From Sporosarcina sp. (GTDB lineage: Bacteria; Bacillota; Bacilli; Bacillales_A; Planococcaceae): 64,000 nt of DNA. Every line of letters starts with the position of its first letter. Within the stretch, counting starts at the first letter, position 1. The position numbers and the translations under genes were made by a program. Positions 8,590 to 16,908 of the stretch are shown here, piece by piece. The notes beneath the pieces are model-generated. The model did no database searches and had not been told where the DNA came from. It saw only the letters and a program-made list of their open reading frames with translations. The stretch covers positions 1 to 64,000 of the forward strand of contig NZ_JARICI010000027.1 in assembly GCF_029257255.1 (NCBI RefSeq). Reading direction: 5' to 3'.

Positions 8590-8618
8590 GCATAACGATT
8601 GTCGTCGTTTCATAGAGT
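8590..8618 (+). promoter_or_regulatory. Candidate sigma-E promoter of spoIIIA
   Basis: GCATAAC (8590-8596) and CATAGAGT (8611-8618), 14 bases apart, resemble the sigma-E boxes KMATATT and CATAYAHT at the correct spacing. They lie 25 bases before the first spoIIIA gene. In B. subtilis the operon is sigma-E dependent. Matches are partial. Confidence 0.45.
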
Positions 8619-8642
8619 AGAACATGGAGGAGGCGTAGCGGG

Positions 8643-8852
8643 ATGGAATTGAACGATTTATTGCGCATCGCCGGAGTTGGGTTGGTCATTGGGGTTTTAC
8701 ATGTATTCTTTGAGCAGACAGGCAAGAAAGAGTTCTCATTTTTTCTGTTTTTCCTTGCGTATCTTTACATCTCCATTGAATTATTAATGTTTCTCCGGAT
8801 ATTTTTTACGGAGATCACTGAATTCTTCAGCTGGTTGTCAATGGCAATGTAA
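8643..8852 (+). CDS. spoIIIAC: Stage III sporulation protein AC
   Basis: A 69-residue integral membrane protein, part of the SpoIIIA-SpoIIQ channel between mother cell and forespore. The motif IAGVGLVIGVLHVFFEQTGK followed by KEF matches SpoIIIAC (IAGVGIV...L...L...GKKE). Two hydrophobic segments are present. The length matches the usual 68 residues. ATG 8643 has GGAGGAGG at 8625-8633. In Bacillus this gene is third, after spoIIIAA (ATPase) and spoIIIAB; here it is the first gene after efp and only 105 bp separate them, so AA, AB and yqhV are not at this locus. It overlaps spoIIIAD by one base. Confidence 0.85.
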   Translation: MELNDLLRIAGVGLVIGVLHVFFEQTGKKEFSFFLFFLAYLYISIELLMFLRIFFTEITEFFSWLSMAM

Positions 8853-9229
8853 TGGCGGTCATCTTTCAGCTGCTCGTTGTGTATCTGCTGTTACTGCTTC
8901 TGTCATTTGCAGCGCCTGCTCTGCATCCAATTATGTACACAGCTTTATTCCTGTTGGTCGTCATGTACGTATTCAGCACGGTTTTTATTCCGTTTGCTGT
9001 CAACGTATTATCGCTGATGGAAAAGTTGCCTGCTCCTTACGCGATGTTACTGCTCGTAAGCGCGGGGCTGTATTATGTGGCCGAGCTGCTGGCACTCCAA
9101 ATGAAAGATGAAGGCTATGGTGCATTCGCTCAGCTATTTCAAACAGTCATGAAAATTGTTATTCTCACTCTTTGGTTTCCTTCAATTCAAAAAGTGATCG
9201 AAACCATTCACGCTCTCATTCCTTGGTGA
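8852..9229 (+). CDS. spoIIIAD: Stage III sporulation protein AD
   Basis: A 125-residue membrane protein, near the usual 130. The C-terminal half carries the SpoIIIAC/AD family pattern: AGLYYVAELLALQMKDEGYG followed by AFAQLFQTVMKIVILTLWFP and an IPW end (compare YIAEFGAQLTKDAG...AGKILIL...PI...LIPS). The N-terminal half is very hydrophobic and diverged. It overlaps spoIIIAC through TAATG, implying translational coupling. It acts in the mother-cell membrane as part of the feeding-tube complex in model species. The diverged first half lowers confidence slightly. Confidence 0.78.
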   Translation: MAVIFQLLVVYLLLLLLSFAAPALHPIMYTALFLLVVMYVFSTVFIPFAVNVLSLMEKLPAPYAMLLLVSAGLYYVAELLALQMKDEGYGAFAQLFQTVMKIVILTLWFPSIQKVIETIHALIPW

Positions 9230-9265
9230 GCCTGGAATCTATCATAACGAACGGACGCGACGCTC

Positions 9266-10165
9266 ATGCCAGATTTTCTGCAAACTTTATTCGCTGATGT
9301 CTTGGGACCTTTTTTTCTGCTAATGATCATGCTGCTCCTTTCGTCGCTTATTGATTTTTTTCTTCCGGCTTTCCAAAAATGGACGAGATTGCTGTTGCTG
9401 ATTTTCATTTTATTACTGCTTATTGAGCCTGCTCTTGAAAGTTTCCGGCAGATTCAAGTCATTACACATTCTATTGCTTCGTTATTCCTGGGGATGTATC
9501 CGCTTATAGCGGCAATGATTTTAGCATCTGGAGCGACGTTTGGAGTCGTCAACTTTCAGCCAGCCATGTTGTTGTTCTCGCAAGGAGCCGTATTCTTTGC
9601 AGAAAAGTTTCTGCTGCCGATTCTCATGACTGCGCTTTTACTAGATGTTCTCACACGGCTGCAGCCGGAAATCGTTCTGACAAAAATGGCTGATTTACTG
9701 AGGACTTCCTTACTGGCGCTAGTATCTGCATTGGTAGCCGCCTATTCCATTTTTATTACAGCGGGTGGCGCGCTGACCTGGACGATGAGCGGTACGCTGA
9801 ATGAACCGGTTAAAGAGCTCATTCGGCAAAACATCCCGTTTATCGGCTCACTTTTGACGGATACGCTTGGTTCAATCGGCCGCTATTCTTCAGGAGCTAC
9901 TGCCTATCTGAGCATCTGGCTGCTGTTCTCCATTTGGACAGTTGCGTTACTGCCAGCTTTGCGGATTTTGGCTATCGCTTTTTTATTCAGATGGACCGCT
10001 GCAATCATCGAACCATTTTCACAAAAAGAAGTATCCGGATTAGTGGACGACATCGGCCGCACGTTATTCGTATTGTGTGCAATTTCTTTTCTTCTGTCAT
10101 TCGCCTTCATTTATACAGCAATCTTTATTGTGACATTCATCAAGCTGATGACGATAGGGAAGTGA
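9266..10165 (+). CDS. spoIIIAE: Stage III sporulation protein AE, shortened
   Basis: A 299-residue polytopic membrane protein with about 7-8 hydrophobic segments. The SpoIIIAE pattern is seen in LTRLQPEIVLTKMADLLRTS, IPFIGSLLTDTLGSIGRYSS and the late FRWTAAIIEPFSQKEVSGLV followed by DDIGRTL. B. subtilis SpoIIIAE is about 400 residues with a secreted N-terminal part; here roughly the first 100 are missing. Upstream the frame closes at a TAA (9245-9247), so no longer start exists. ATG 9266 has no good Shine-Dalgarno, which is odd within this operon; coupling from spoIIIAD across 36 bp would be needed. The frame itself is intact. Confidence 0.8.
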   Translation: MPDFLQTLFADVLGPFFLLMIMLLLSSLIDFFLPAFQKWTRLLLLIFILLLLIEPALESFRQIQVITHSIASLFLGMYPLIAAMILASGATFGVVNFQPAMLLFSQGAVFFAEKFLLPILMTALLLDVLTRLQPEIVLTKMADLLRTSLLALVSALVAAYSIFITAGGALTWTMSGTLNEPVKELIRQNIPFIGSLLTDTLGSIGRYSSGATAYLSIWLLFSIWTVALLPALRILAIAFLFRWTAAIIEPFSQKEVSGLVDDIGRTLFVLCAISFLLSFAFIYTAIFIVTFIKLMTIGK

Positions 10166-10174
10166 GGAATTGCG

Positions 10175-10339
10175 ATGTTTCTATTTTTAATTGGCCTCAT
10201 CCATTTAGTCTGGCTCGCACTGCTTATACAGTTACTGACCAGTGCTGAAATGGGAAAATCATTTATCCCATTAATCAAATTAGCAGTCGGGCTATGGATC
10301 CTGCAGTTTTTATTGCAGCTGGTTGGTCATAAGTGGTGA
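10175..10339 (+). CDS. spoIIIAF: SpoIIIAF-like membrane microprotein (54 aa)
   Basis: A 54-residue ORF starting ATG 10175 with GTGAGGA at correct spacing, 9 bp after spoIIIAE, and ending TGA 10337-10339. It has two hydrophobic segments: FLFLIGLIHLVWLALLIQLL, then (after SAEMGKSF) IPLIKLAVGLWILQFLLQLV. SpoIIIAF normally has two N-terminal transmembrane segments followed by a soluble ring-building domain of about 150 residues. This ORF has the position and the two-segment topology but no soluble domain. The 67 bp after it contain no continuation in any frame. The identity is therefore positional and topological rather than by residue match. Confidence 0.55.
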   Translation: MFLFLIGLIHLVWLALLIQLLTSAEMGKSFIPLIKLAVGLWILQFLLQLVGHKW

Positions 10340-10406
10340 ACGCTCTACATAGTATTCAAATGTAGAAATTGATTTCATCAAGTCACGTTGAGATGGTGAT
10401 GGACAC

Positions 10407-10832
10407 ATGCAAAAAACAACGAAAAAATCACAGATCTTGCTAGTCGGTCTCATGATGATGGTAGGCAGCATATTCTTCATCACCAGCAGTGGAAGTTTAG
10501 GAGGGGAAAAGAACAAAAAAGAAGAGAAACGCTTGCTGTCTACATTTGAGGAAACATTGGAACAAATGGAAGGTATCGGAGCAGTAAAGGTCTATTTTCA
10601 TTATGACGAAAGAGAATTGGAAAGTTCGTTGGCTGGCTACTTCTCCATTTCTACTGCTTCGAATAAAAGCAATTCAGAGTTGAAAGGGCTTCTCGTAGTA
10701 GCGGAAGGAGCAAAAGATCCAGCCGTCAAAAACGAGCTTTCACAGCTTTTAGCTAATGTACTACAACTGCCGGAACATCGTATTGTCATCGTGGAAATGA
10801 AGAAAAGGGGGAGTCATCTTGAAAACAAATAA
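10407..10832 (+). CDS. spoIIIAG: Stage III sporulation protein AG, shortened
   Basis: A 141-residue protein with one N-terminal transmembrane segment (about 9-26) and a periplasmic-type ring-building domain. FEETLEQMEGIGAVKVYFHY matches the SpoIIIAG L..IL..IEGVG.V.V pattern, and LKGLLVVAEGAKDPAVKNEL with LPEHRIVIVEM matches the GVVVVAEGA.DP.VK...V..HKI.V domain. B. subtilis SpoIIIAG has about 229 residues; the linker and insertions that build its large ring are mostly absent here. It overlaps spoIIIAH by 14 bases. In model species it forms the 30-subunit ring of the channel. Confidence 0.85.
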   Translation: MQKTTKKSQILLVGLMMMVGSIFFITSSGSLGGEKNKKEEKRLLSTFEETLEQMEGIGAVKVYFHYDERELESSLAGYFSISTASNKSNSELKGLLVVAEGAKDPAVKNELSQLLANVLQLPEHRIVIVEMKKRGSHLENK

Positions 10833-11370
10833 ACGTACAGTATGGTTCTTAACATTACTTAGTCTGGTCGCTGTCATCTCCATCTACTATGTGAAGAAAG
10901 AAGCGCCAATGCCGTTTGACGGGATTGCAATCTTCACAAAAGAAACAAAAGACGCAACGAAGCTTTTGGAAAAGGAAGGAAAAAATGATGAAGTGAAACC
11001 AGTGTTTGCTGAGTCGTATATTTTCCAGGATATGAGAATGGAAGTACGCAATGAACGCAGTGAAATGGTAGAGCAGCTTACAACAAAAATGACTTCTTCA
11101 GATTACACAGCAGAGCAAAAGAATGAAATCTTTAACGAAATTGCAGAGCTGAGAAAAATAAGTTCAACTGAAGCATTGATGGAGATGCAAATCGCAGCGC
11201 TTGGTTATCCAGAAGTTTTCGTTCGAACAGAAGAAGATCGGGTGAATGTAACAGTGTTGTCTAATGAAAGCCACTCAACAAAAATGGCGGATGAAATTAC
11301 TCAGTATGTTATGTCGAGTTGGGATGGTGCGCAAACAGTGAAAGTTGATTTCGCTGAGCCGAAACAATAA
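10819..11370 (+). CDS. spoIIIAH: Stage III sporulation protein AH
   Basis: A 183-residue single-pass protein that in B. subtilis binds forespore SpoIIQ across the intermembrane space. It has an N-terminal transmembrane segment (TVWFLTLLSLVAVISIYYV, 8-26), then a long helix (FQDMRMEVRNERSEMVEQLT) and a YscJ/FliF-like ring-building fold with ALMEMQIAALGYPEVFVRTE and VNVTVLSNESHSTKMADEIT. It starts at TTG 10819 with AAGGGGGAG just upstream, inside the end of spoIIIAG. It is somewhat shorter than the usual 218 residues. A terminator follows, so this is the last gene of the operon. Confidence 0.88.
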   Translation: MKTNKRTVWFLTLLSLVAVISIYYVKKEAPMPFDGIAIFTKETKDATKLLEKEGKNDEVKPVFAESYIFQDMRMEVRNERSEMVEQLTTKMTSSDYTAEQKNEIFNEIAELRKISSTEALMEMQIAALGYPEVFVRTEEDRVNVTVLSNESHSTKMADEITQYVMSSWDGAQTVKVDFAEPKQ

Positions 11371-11377
11371 GTGACTG

Positions 11378-11409
11378 AGCCGGAAGCGATTGAGCTTCTG
11401 GCTTTTTTA
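11378..11409 (+). terminator. spoIIIA operon terminator
   Basis: AGCCGGAAGC (11378-11387) pairs with GCTTCTGGCT (11394-11403) with one G.U, followed by TTTTTT. Confidence 0.88.
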
Positions 11410-11622
11410 TGGATGTTTTTATAAAATAATTAATGGGTAAACAATTAGATGGTATAGGATAACGCATTGTTGCGTATAATTATTTATTTTAATAATCATT
11501 GGAAAAAATAGATATATATCCAATGCATAATTAATTAATTACGAATTTACTATTCCAAATTAATAGCAAAACGTCTATCATAGTAAAGGATAGAAAGAAT
11601 ATAATAGTCAGGAGAATCAGAT
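11410..11622 (+). promoter_or_regulatory. AT-rich accB upstream region with inverted repeat
   Basis: About 210 bp of strongly AT-rich DNA. It holds a TATAAT-like box (GCGTATAAT, ending near 11480) and a perfect CATTGGA / TCCAATG inverted repeat (11497-11503 and 11519-11525). No FapR-type operator is recognisable. It presumably contains the accBC promoter and a long leader. Confidence 0.45.
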
Positions 11623-12129
11623 ATGTTGAAAATTCAAGAGATTCGCGAAATCATCAAACTGATCGATCAATCTTCCATTCAAAAATTCACATTTGAATCG
11701 GACGGTGGAAAAATTAAACTTGAAAAAAATTCTGGGCAAACGCTTACAGTAGCTTCTGAAGCACCTGTGGCACAGCCTGCAGCGGTTCCAGCGCCACAAG
11801 CTCCAGCATCACCGGCGGCTCCAGCACCAGCACCAGTACAAGAAGCGCCTAAGCAAGCTGCATCTGCTGAAGTGGCAGAAGATGCTTCGCTTCATAAAAT
11901 CACGTCACCTATGGTTGGTACGTACTATCAGGCTTCTTCACCAGATATAGCTGCTTATGTTAAAAAAGGTGATAAAGTAACACCTGAATCGATCGTATGT
12001 ATCGTTGAAGCTATGAAATTATTTAATGAAATCGAATCAGAAGTATCCGGGGAAATCGTTGAAGTGTTAGTGCAAGACGGTCAACTTGTGGAATACGGAC
12101 AACCTTTATTCCTTGTAAAAGAGAACTAA
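11623..12129 (+). CDS. accB: Biotin carboxyl carrier protein of acetyl-CoA carboxylase
   Basis: A 168-residue carrier that holds biotin and shuttles CO2 between biotin carboxylase and carboxyltransferase in fatty-acid synthesis. The N-terminal helix domain ([20 protein letters not shown]) is followed by an Ala/Pro-rich swinging linker (about 48-80) and the biotinyl domain with [10 protein letters not shown]132 is the biotinylated lysine. An AGGAGA-type Shine-Dalgarno precedes ATG 11623. accC follows after 13 bp. Because the only biotin carboxylase in this window is AccC, this carrier may also serve PccB (inference). Confidence 0.97.
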   Translation: MLKIQEIREIIKLIDQSSIQKFTFESDGGKIKLEKNSGQTLTVASEAPVAQPAAVPAPQAPASPAAPAPAPVQEAPKQAASAEVAEDASLHKITSPMVGTYYQASSPDIAAYVKKGDKVTPESIVCIVEAMKLFNEIESEVSGEIVEVLVQDGQLVEYGQPLFLVKEN

Positions 12130-12142
12130 GGGGGAATACTAA

Positions 12143-13489
12143 ATGAAAAAAGTATTAATCGCAAACCGCGGAGAAATTGCGGTACGGATCATTCGTGCAT
12201 GTAAGGAAATGGGTATTGCAACGGTAGCGGTCTATTCGGAAGCTGACCAGGACGCATTGCATGTTCAATTAGCTGATGAAGCTTATTGCATCGGGCCCCG
12301 TCTCTCAACAGACAGTTATCTGAATTTCTCCAACATTATTAGCTTGGCGAAAGCCACTGACTGTGATGGGATTCACCCTGGCTATGGTTTCCTTGCTGAA
12401 AACGCAAGCTTCGCAGAGTTATGTGAAGAAGTAAACATTGAATTTATCGGACCTACTTCGGAAGCGATTTCAAAGATGGGAACGAAAGATGTTGCACGTA
12501 ATACTATGCAAGATGCAGGCGTTCCGATCGTTCCTGGTTCAGATGGAATAGTCGACGATGCAGACCACGCGCTTGAAGTGGCAAGAGGTATCGGTTTCCC
12601 TGTTATTATCAAAGCGACTGCAGGCGGTGGCGGTAAAGGAATCCGCGTTGCCCGCGATGAAGATGAACTTGTGAAAGGCGTCAAGATCACCCAAAAAGAA
12701 GCAGCAGCTGCTTTTGGCAATCCGGGCGTCTATCTTGAAAAATATATCGAAGTATTCCGCCACGTAGAAGTACAAGTACTCGCTGATAAATTTGGCAACA
12801 CGATTCATTTAGGTGAACGTGACTGTTCGATCCAGCGTCGTATGCAGAAACTCGTGGAAGAAGCTCCGTCACCTGCATTGACTCCTGAATTACGTAAGCA
12901 AATGGGAGATGCAGCAGTAAAGGCAGCGGAAGCGGTAAATTATCGCGGTGCGGGTACAGTGGAATTCATTTTCGACCATATTAATAAGAAATTCTATTTC
13001 ATGGAAATGAATACACGAATCCAAGTTGAACATCCTGTGACAGAAATGATCACGGGTATTGATTTAATTCAGCAGCAGCTGAAAGTGGCTTCTGGAGAAA
13101 AACTGACAATTAAGCAAAAAGATATCAAAGTCAACGGCTGGTCCATTGAATGCCGGATCAACGCAGAAAATCCAGAGAAGAACTTCATGCCTTCACCAGG
13201 TCAGGTAACCATGTACTTACCGCCGGGCGGATTTGGTGTACGAGTGGATTCAGCGGTTTATCCCGGCTATGCCATTCCTCCGTTTTACGACTCTATGGTC
13301 GCGAAACTGATCGTTCATGCAGATACGCGTGAGCAAGCGGTCGCTCGGATGAAACGTGCACTGGATGAATTCGTAGTGGAAGGCGTTCACACAACGATTC
13401 CATTCCATTCCAACTTGATGGACCATGAAGTATTCCAATCAGGAGATTTTGATACGAAGTTCTTAGAGAAATATGATGTCATGAAATAA
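12143..13489 (+). CDS. accC: Acetyl-CoA carboxylase biotin carboxylase subunit
   Basis: A 448-residue ATP-grasp enzyme that carboxylates biotin on AccB using bicarbonate and ATP. It has [20 protein letters not shown] at the N-terminus, a [10 protein letters not shown] nucleotide loop, and [15 protein letters not shown] with catalytic residues near 288-302. Length is normal for AccC. ATG 12143 has AAGGGGGA 7 bases upstream. It is in an operon with accB; yqhY follows after 16 bp with its own GGAGGAG. Confidence 0.98.
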   Translation: MKKVLIANRGEIAVRIIRACKEMGIATVAVYSEADQDALHVQLADEAYCIGPRLSTDSYLNFSNIISLAKATDCDGIHPGYGFLAENASFAELCEEVNIEFIGPTSEAISKMGTKDVARNTMQDAGVPIVPGSDGIVDDADHALEVARGIGFPVIIKATAGGGGKGIRVARDEDELVKGVKITQKEAAAAFGNPGVYLEKYIEVFRHVEVQVLADKFGNTIHLGERDCSIQRRMQKLVEEAPSPALTPELRKQMGDAAVKAAEAVNYRGAGTVEFIFDHINKKFYFMEMNTRIQVEHPVTEMITGIDLIQQQLKVASGEKLTIKQKDIKVNGWSIECRINAENPEKNFMPSPGQVTMYLPPGGFGVRVDSAVYPGYAIPPFYDSMVAKLIVHADTREQAVARMKRALDEFVVEGVHTTIPFHSNLMDHEVFQSGDFDTKFLEKYDVMK

Positions 13490-13505
13490 TTGGAGGAGAA
13501 TTGAA

Positions 13506-13892
13506 ATGGCTGAAAAAATAAATCCATCATTTGTCGGAATGACACCGTCTGGAGATGCGGCGCTTGGACGTGTCCAGCTGGCTCCTGAAGTGCTGGAAGT
13601 CATCATCGGCATTGCTACGACTGAAGTCGGCGGCGTTGTTGCCACTCAAGGTAATTTTGCGACAGGTGTTGCAGAAAAGCTGGGTAAAGTGATATACGGC
13701 AAAGGTGTGAAAACCGAGTGGGCAGATGAAGGACTGAAAATCGATGTGTACTGCATTATCGAGTATGGCCATTCCATTCCTACAGTTGCAGCAGAAATTC
13801 AGGGAGAAGTGCGTCAGGCAATTTATCACATGACTTCACTCGCTACTCACGAAGTAAATGTCCATATTACCGGCATCCAATTCGATGAGTAA
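13506..13892 (+). CDS. yqhY: Asp23/YqhY family protein
   Basis: A 128-residue member of the Asp23/DUF322 family. The signature APEVLEVIIGIATTEVGGVV followed by a repeat of alternating strands and helices (KVDVYCIIEYGHSIPTVAAE-like, VNVHITGIQF) spans residues 19-125. In Bacillus the gene always follows accBC and its loss perturbs lipid homeostasis through acetyl-CoA carboxylase, so a regulatory link to AccBC is likely. ATG 13506 has GGAGGAG at 8 bases. It is followed by a terminator. Confidence 0.92.
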   Translation: MAEKINPSFVGMTPSGDAALGRVQLAPEVLEVIIGIATTEVGGVVATQGNFATGVAEKLGKVIYGKGVKTEWADEGLKIDVYCIIEYGHSIPTVAAEIQGEVRQAIYHMTSLATHEVNVHITGIQFDE

Positions 13893-13904
13893 ATTATACG
13901 AATG

Positions 13905-13937
13905 AAAACATTATCCTCTTCAGGATAATGTTTTTTT
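13905..13937 (+). terminator. accBC-yqhY terminator
   Basis: AACATTATCCT (13907-13917), loop CTTC, AGGATAATGTT (13922-13932), then a T-run. Confidence 0.92.
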
Positions 13938-14120
13938 CGTCAGGTTGATAAAAAATGAAACAATAAACAGCAGTTTCTTGCAGATACAAAAAACACTCAG
14001 TAGTTCTTACACTGCGATCCTTGATAAATCCTTTCAAAATCACTTGATTCTACTAGTTCTTTTCGTCGTTTTTGTGCTATCATTAGGTTTTGAAGATGTG
14101 CGGCAGAGGAGATAAGAAAT

Positions 14121-14495
14121 ATGAAACGACGAGAAGCACGTGAAAAAGCGATACAAACGCTATTTCAGATGGATAATAGTGAAATGAATGTAGACGAAGC
14201 AATCGGATATATAATCGATACGCGTTCAGACGCTTTTTATGAACAACTGGTAAGAGGTACAGCTGAGCATATTACGGAAATCGATGAAAAGATCACAAAT
14301 AATATGGAAAACTGGTCAATCGACAGACTTCCGAAAATTGAACGGACGGTACTTCGACTTGCGGTTTATGAACTTCTGTACAATGATGAGGTTCCAAACC
14401 GGGTTGTTCTGAACGAAGCGATTGAGCTTTGTAAAACGTTCGGCGATGAAAAATCAGGCCGCTTTGTGAATGGAGTATTATCAAAATTCAACTGA
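14121..14495 (+). CDS. nusB: Transcription antitermination factor NusB
   Basis: A 124-residue all-helical RNA-binding protein that joins NusE/S10 at boxA during rRNA antitermination. It opens MKRREAREKAIQTLFQMD with the Arg-rich boxA-binding helix. The C-terminal half has RLPKIERTVLRLAVYELLYN and VVLNEAIELCKTFGDEKSGR followed by FVNGVL, the family signature. AGAGGAG precedes ATG 14121. It starts a new unit after the yqhY terminator; folD follows after 90 bp. Confidence 0.96.
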   Translation: MKRREAREKAIQTLFQMDNSEMNVDEAIGYIIDTRSDAFYEQLVRGTAEHITEIDEKITNNMENWSIDRLPKIERTVLRLAVYELLYNDEVPNRVVLNEAIELCKTFGDEKSGRFVNGVLSKFN

Positions 14496-14585
14496 TGTAA
14501 ATGAATCTTTATTTAACACGCAGCTTGCAGGATTAAGTTTGAACATTATTCAATACAAATAACAAAAACGTTTGGTGGGAAAATC

Positions 14586-15452
14586 ATGTCTAGTAAAAAA
14601 ATTGATGGTAAAGCAATTGGACAAGAAATCCGGAATGAACTGAAAGAACAAGTAGCTTCTTTAGTGAAGCAAGGCTGCCAACCTGGCTTAGCCGTTATTT
14701 TAGTTGGAGAAAACCCGGCATCTCAGACATATGTAAAAAACAAAGAAAAATCCAGTATTGAAGCAGGCATGAAGTCCGAGCTGATCAAGCTGCCGGATAC
14801 CGTTTCAGAAGAAGATCTGTTAAAAGAAGTAGAAAAACTGAATCAAGATGACTCGATTGACGGCATTCTTGTACAACTTCCTCTTCCAAAACATATTGAT
14901 GAAAACAAAGTAATCCGCGCAATCAGCCCTGAAAAAGACGTAGACGGCTTCCACCCGATGAATGTCGGGAAAATGTTGATCGGACAGGAAACCTTCCTTC
15001 CGTGCACACCATACGGCATCATGCAGCTGCTTGAACGCACAGGCGTTGAAATCGCAGGCAAGCATGCGGTTATTATCGGTAGAAGTAATATTGTAGGCAA
15101 GCCGATGGGACAGTTGCTGTTGCAAAAAGATGCAACAGTCACATACTGTCACTCACGTACAACGGACTTGAAAAAGTTCACGAAGCAGGCAGACATCCTG
15201 ATTGTTGCGATCGGAATCGCTAAATTTATCACAGGCGATTATATTAAAGAAGGCGCTGTAGTCGTCGATGTCGGTATGAACCGCGATGAAAACGGTAAAC
15301 TTTGCGGTGACGTGGATTATGACTCAGCAGTACAAACAGCGAGTGCCATTACCCCTGTACCAGGCGGAGTAGGCCCAATGACGATCACCATGCTGTTGAA
15401 GAATACTGTTGAGAGTGCAGAGAAAAAGCTGAAATCCAGTGTAGAGAGTTAA
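14586..15452 (+). CDS. folD: Bifunctional methylene-THF dehydrogenase/cyclohydrolase
   Basis: A 288-residue cytosolic enzyme that interconverts 5,10-methylene-, methenyl- and 10-formyl-tetrahydrofolate with NADP. Signatures: [16 protein letters not shown] with the catalytic Lys (about residue 43-58), [28 protein letters not shown], the Rossmann loop [14 protein letters not shown], and [15 protein letters not shown] near the C-terminus. Length is normal. ATG 14586 has GGTGGGA upstream. The 94 bp before xseA hold two hairpins described separately. Confidence 0.97.
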   Translation: MSSKKIDGKAIGQEIRNELKEQVASLVKQGCQPGLAVILVGENPASQTYVKNKEKSSIEAGMKSELIKLPDTVSEEDLLKEVEKLNQDDSIDGILVQLPLPKHIDENKVIRAISPEKDVDGFHPMNVGKMLIGQETFLPCTPYGIMQLLERTGVEIAGKHAVIIGRSNIVGKPMGQLLLQKDATVTYCHSRTTDLKKFTKQADILIVAIGIAKFITGDYIKEGAVVVDVGMNRDENGKLCGDVDYDSAVQTASAITPVPGGVGPMTITMLLKNTVESAEKKLKSSVES

Positions 15453-15453
15453 A

Positions 15454-15530
15454 TTTATCAGAAGGCATCTGATAAACAGTAGAAATTACTATACACGTAA
15501 CCGAGAGACGTCTGATACAGGCGCCTCTCT
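15454..15530 (+). promoter_or_regulatory. Two-hairpin leader before xseA
   Basis: TTTATCAGA (15454-15462) pairs perfectly with TCTGATAAA (15468-15476). A second hairpin pairs GAGAGACG (15503-15510) with CGCCTCTC (15522-15529), with one mismatch. TCTGATA recurs at 15511-15517 in the second loop, so the first arm could pair there instead. Neither hairpin has a T-run. Possible attenuation or processing element; function unknown. Confidence 0.4.
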
Positions 15531-15555
15531 ATACATAAAAGGGCAGGTGACTAGC

Positions 15556-16908
15556 ATGTCCAGTCAAACTTTTTTAACCGTTCAAGCGCTGACAAAGTAT
15601 GTCAAACGTAAATTCGATGCAGACCCTCATCTGCGGAACGTCTATGTAAAAGGCGAATTATCTAACGTGAAGCTCCATCCGTCAGGACACATTTACTTCA
15701 CATTAAAAGACGATAAAACGAGAATTCAGGCGGCCATGTTCCGTTCCCGTTCCACTACCTTACAGTTCAGGCCTGAAAACGGTATGAATGTGTTAATTAC
15801 CGGAGACGTCACAGTCTATGAAACAGCGGGAAGTTATCAGCTCTATGCGCAAACCATGGAACCAGACGGCATCGGGGCACTTTACCTGGCATTTGAACAG
15901 TTGAAAAAGAAATTACTGCAGGAAGGCTTGTTTGAACAACGTTTCAAGCAGCCGATTCCTCCTCTGCCCCAGACAATAGGAATTGTAACGGCGGAATCAG
16001 GGGCGGCACTGCGCGATATGTACTCTACTATTACGCGTCGCTTCCCAATGGCAGATATTATACTTTTCCCTGCATTGGTGCAAGGGCGAACTGCAGCTCC
16101 CTCAATTGTAAAGGCCATTGAACAGGCGAATAAAACGCCGAATATTGATGTGTTGCTAGTCGGCAGGGGCGGCGGATCTATAGAAGACCTATGGGCTTTT
16201 AATGAAGAAGAAGTCGCACGGGCGATTTTTTCAAGCAGAATCCCGATTATTAGCGCAGTCGGACATGAAACTGATACTACAATAGCGGATTACGCGGCAG
16301 ATCTTCGGGCTCCCACACCGACAGCGGCAGCTGAAATGGCAGTTCCAGATCAGTTGCAATTGATGCAGCATCTGAATGGCCAGCAACGCACCATTTTCAC
16401 AGCCGTTCAAAATTTGCTTAGACAGCAAAGCAAACGATTAGAAACAGCGAAATCAGCATATCCTTTGCAGTATCCGGACAGATTGTACCGGCCGTTTATT
16501 GAAAAGCTGGAAACGCTTGATGACCGTTTACGCCGCAGCAGCCAGCAAACTGTTCAAGAAAAAAGAATAGTGTTCGATCGGCTGTATGCAGGATTCCAAT
16601 ATTACACTCCCCTCCGGCGAATCCAGCTGGAGCAGCAGCAGACACAACAGCTGAATACGCGTTTGAACAGAGCTGCGGAGCAAACTGTCACACAGCAGCA
16701 GCAACGTTTCATTTCATTAATGCGCATGATGCAGGCATTGAATCCTCTTCAGGTAATGGAGAGAGGTTTTTCTATTGCCTATAAAGAAGATGAAGTCGTA
16801 AAATCTGTCCATGATCTGACAGCTGGACAACCTCTGACAGTCCGATTGACAGATGGAACGGTTCAGACAACGGTGGAAAACATTATTCCTAAGGAGGTCG
16901 AGAAGTAA
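15556..16908 (+). CDS. xseA: Exodeoxyribonuclease VII large subunit
   Basis: A 450-residue nuclease subunit that degrades single-stranded DNA together with several XseB copies. N-terminal OB fold (FLTVQALTKYVKRKFDADPH; VYVKGELSNVKLHPSGHIYF) is followed by the catalytic domain with IGIVTAESGAALRDMYSTI, DVLLVGRGGGSIEDLWAFNE and PIISAVGHETDTTIADYAAD followed by RAPTPTAAAE, then a long Gln-rich coiled coil (about 275-385). ATG 15556 is preferred over GTG 15547 because GGCAGGTG lies at the right distance. It overlaps xseB by one base (TAATG). Confidence 0.96.
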   Translation: MSSQTFLTVQALTKYVKRKFDADPHLRNVYVKGELSNVKLHPSGHIYFTLKDDKTRIQAAMFRSRSTTLQFRPENGMNVLITGDVTVYETAGSYQLYAQTMEPDGIGALYLAFEQLKKKLLQEGLFEQRFKQPIPPLPQTIGIVTAESGAALRDMYSTITRRFPMADIILFPALVQGRTAAPSIVKAIEQANKTPNIDVLLVGRGGGSIEDLWAFNEEEVARAIFSSRIPIISAVGHETDTTIADYAADLRAPTPTAAAEMAVPDQLQLMQHLNGQQRTIFTAVQNLLRQQSKRLETAKSAYPLQYPDRLYRPFIEKLETLDDRLRRSSQQTVQEKRIVFDRLYAGFQYYTPLRRIQLEQQQTQQLNTRLNRAAEQTVTQQQQRFISLMRMMQALNPLQVMERGFSIAYKEDEVVKSVHDLTAGQPLTVRLTDGTVQTTVENIIPKEVEK

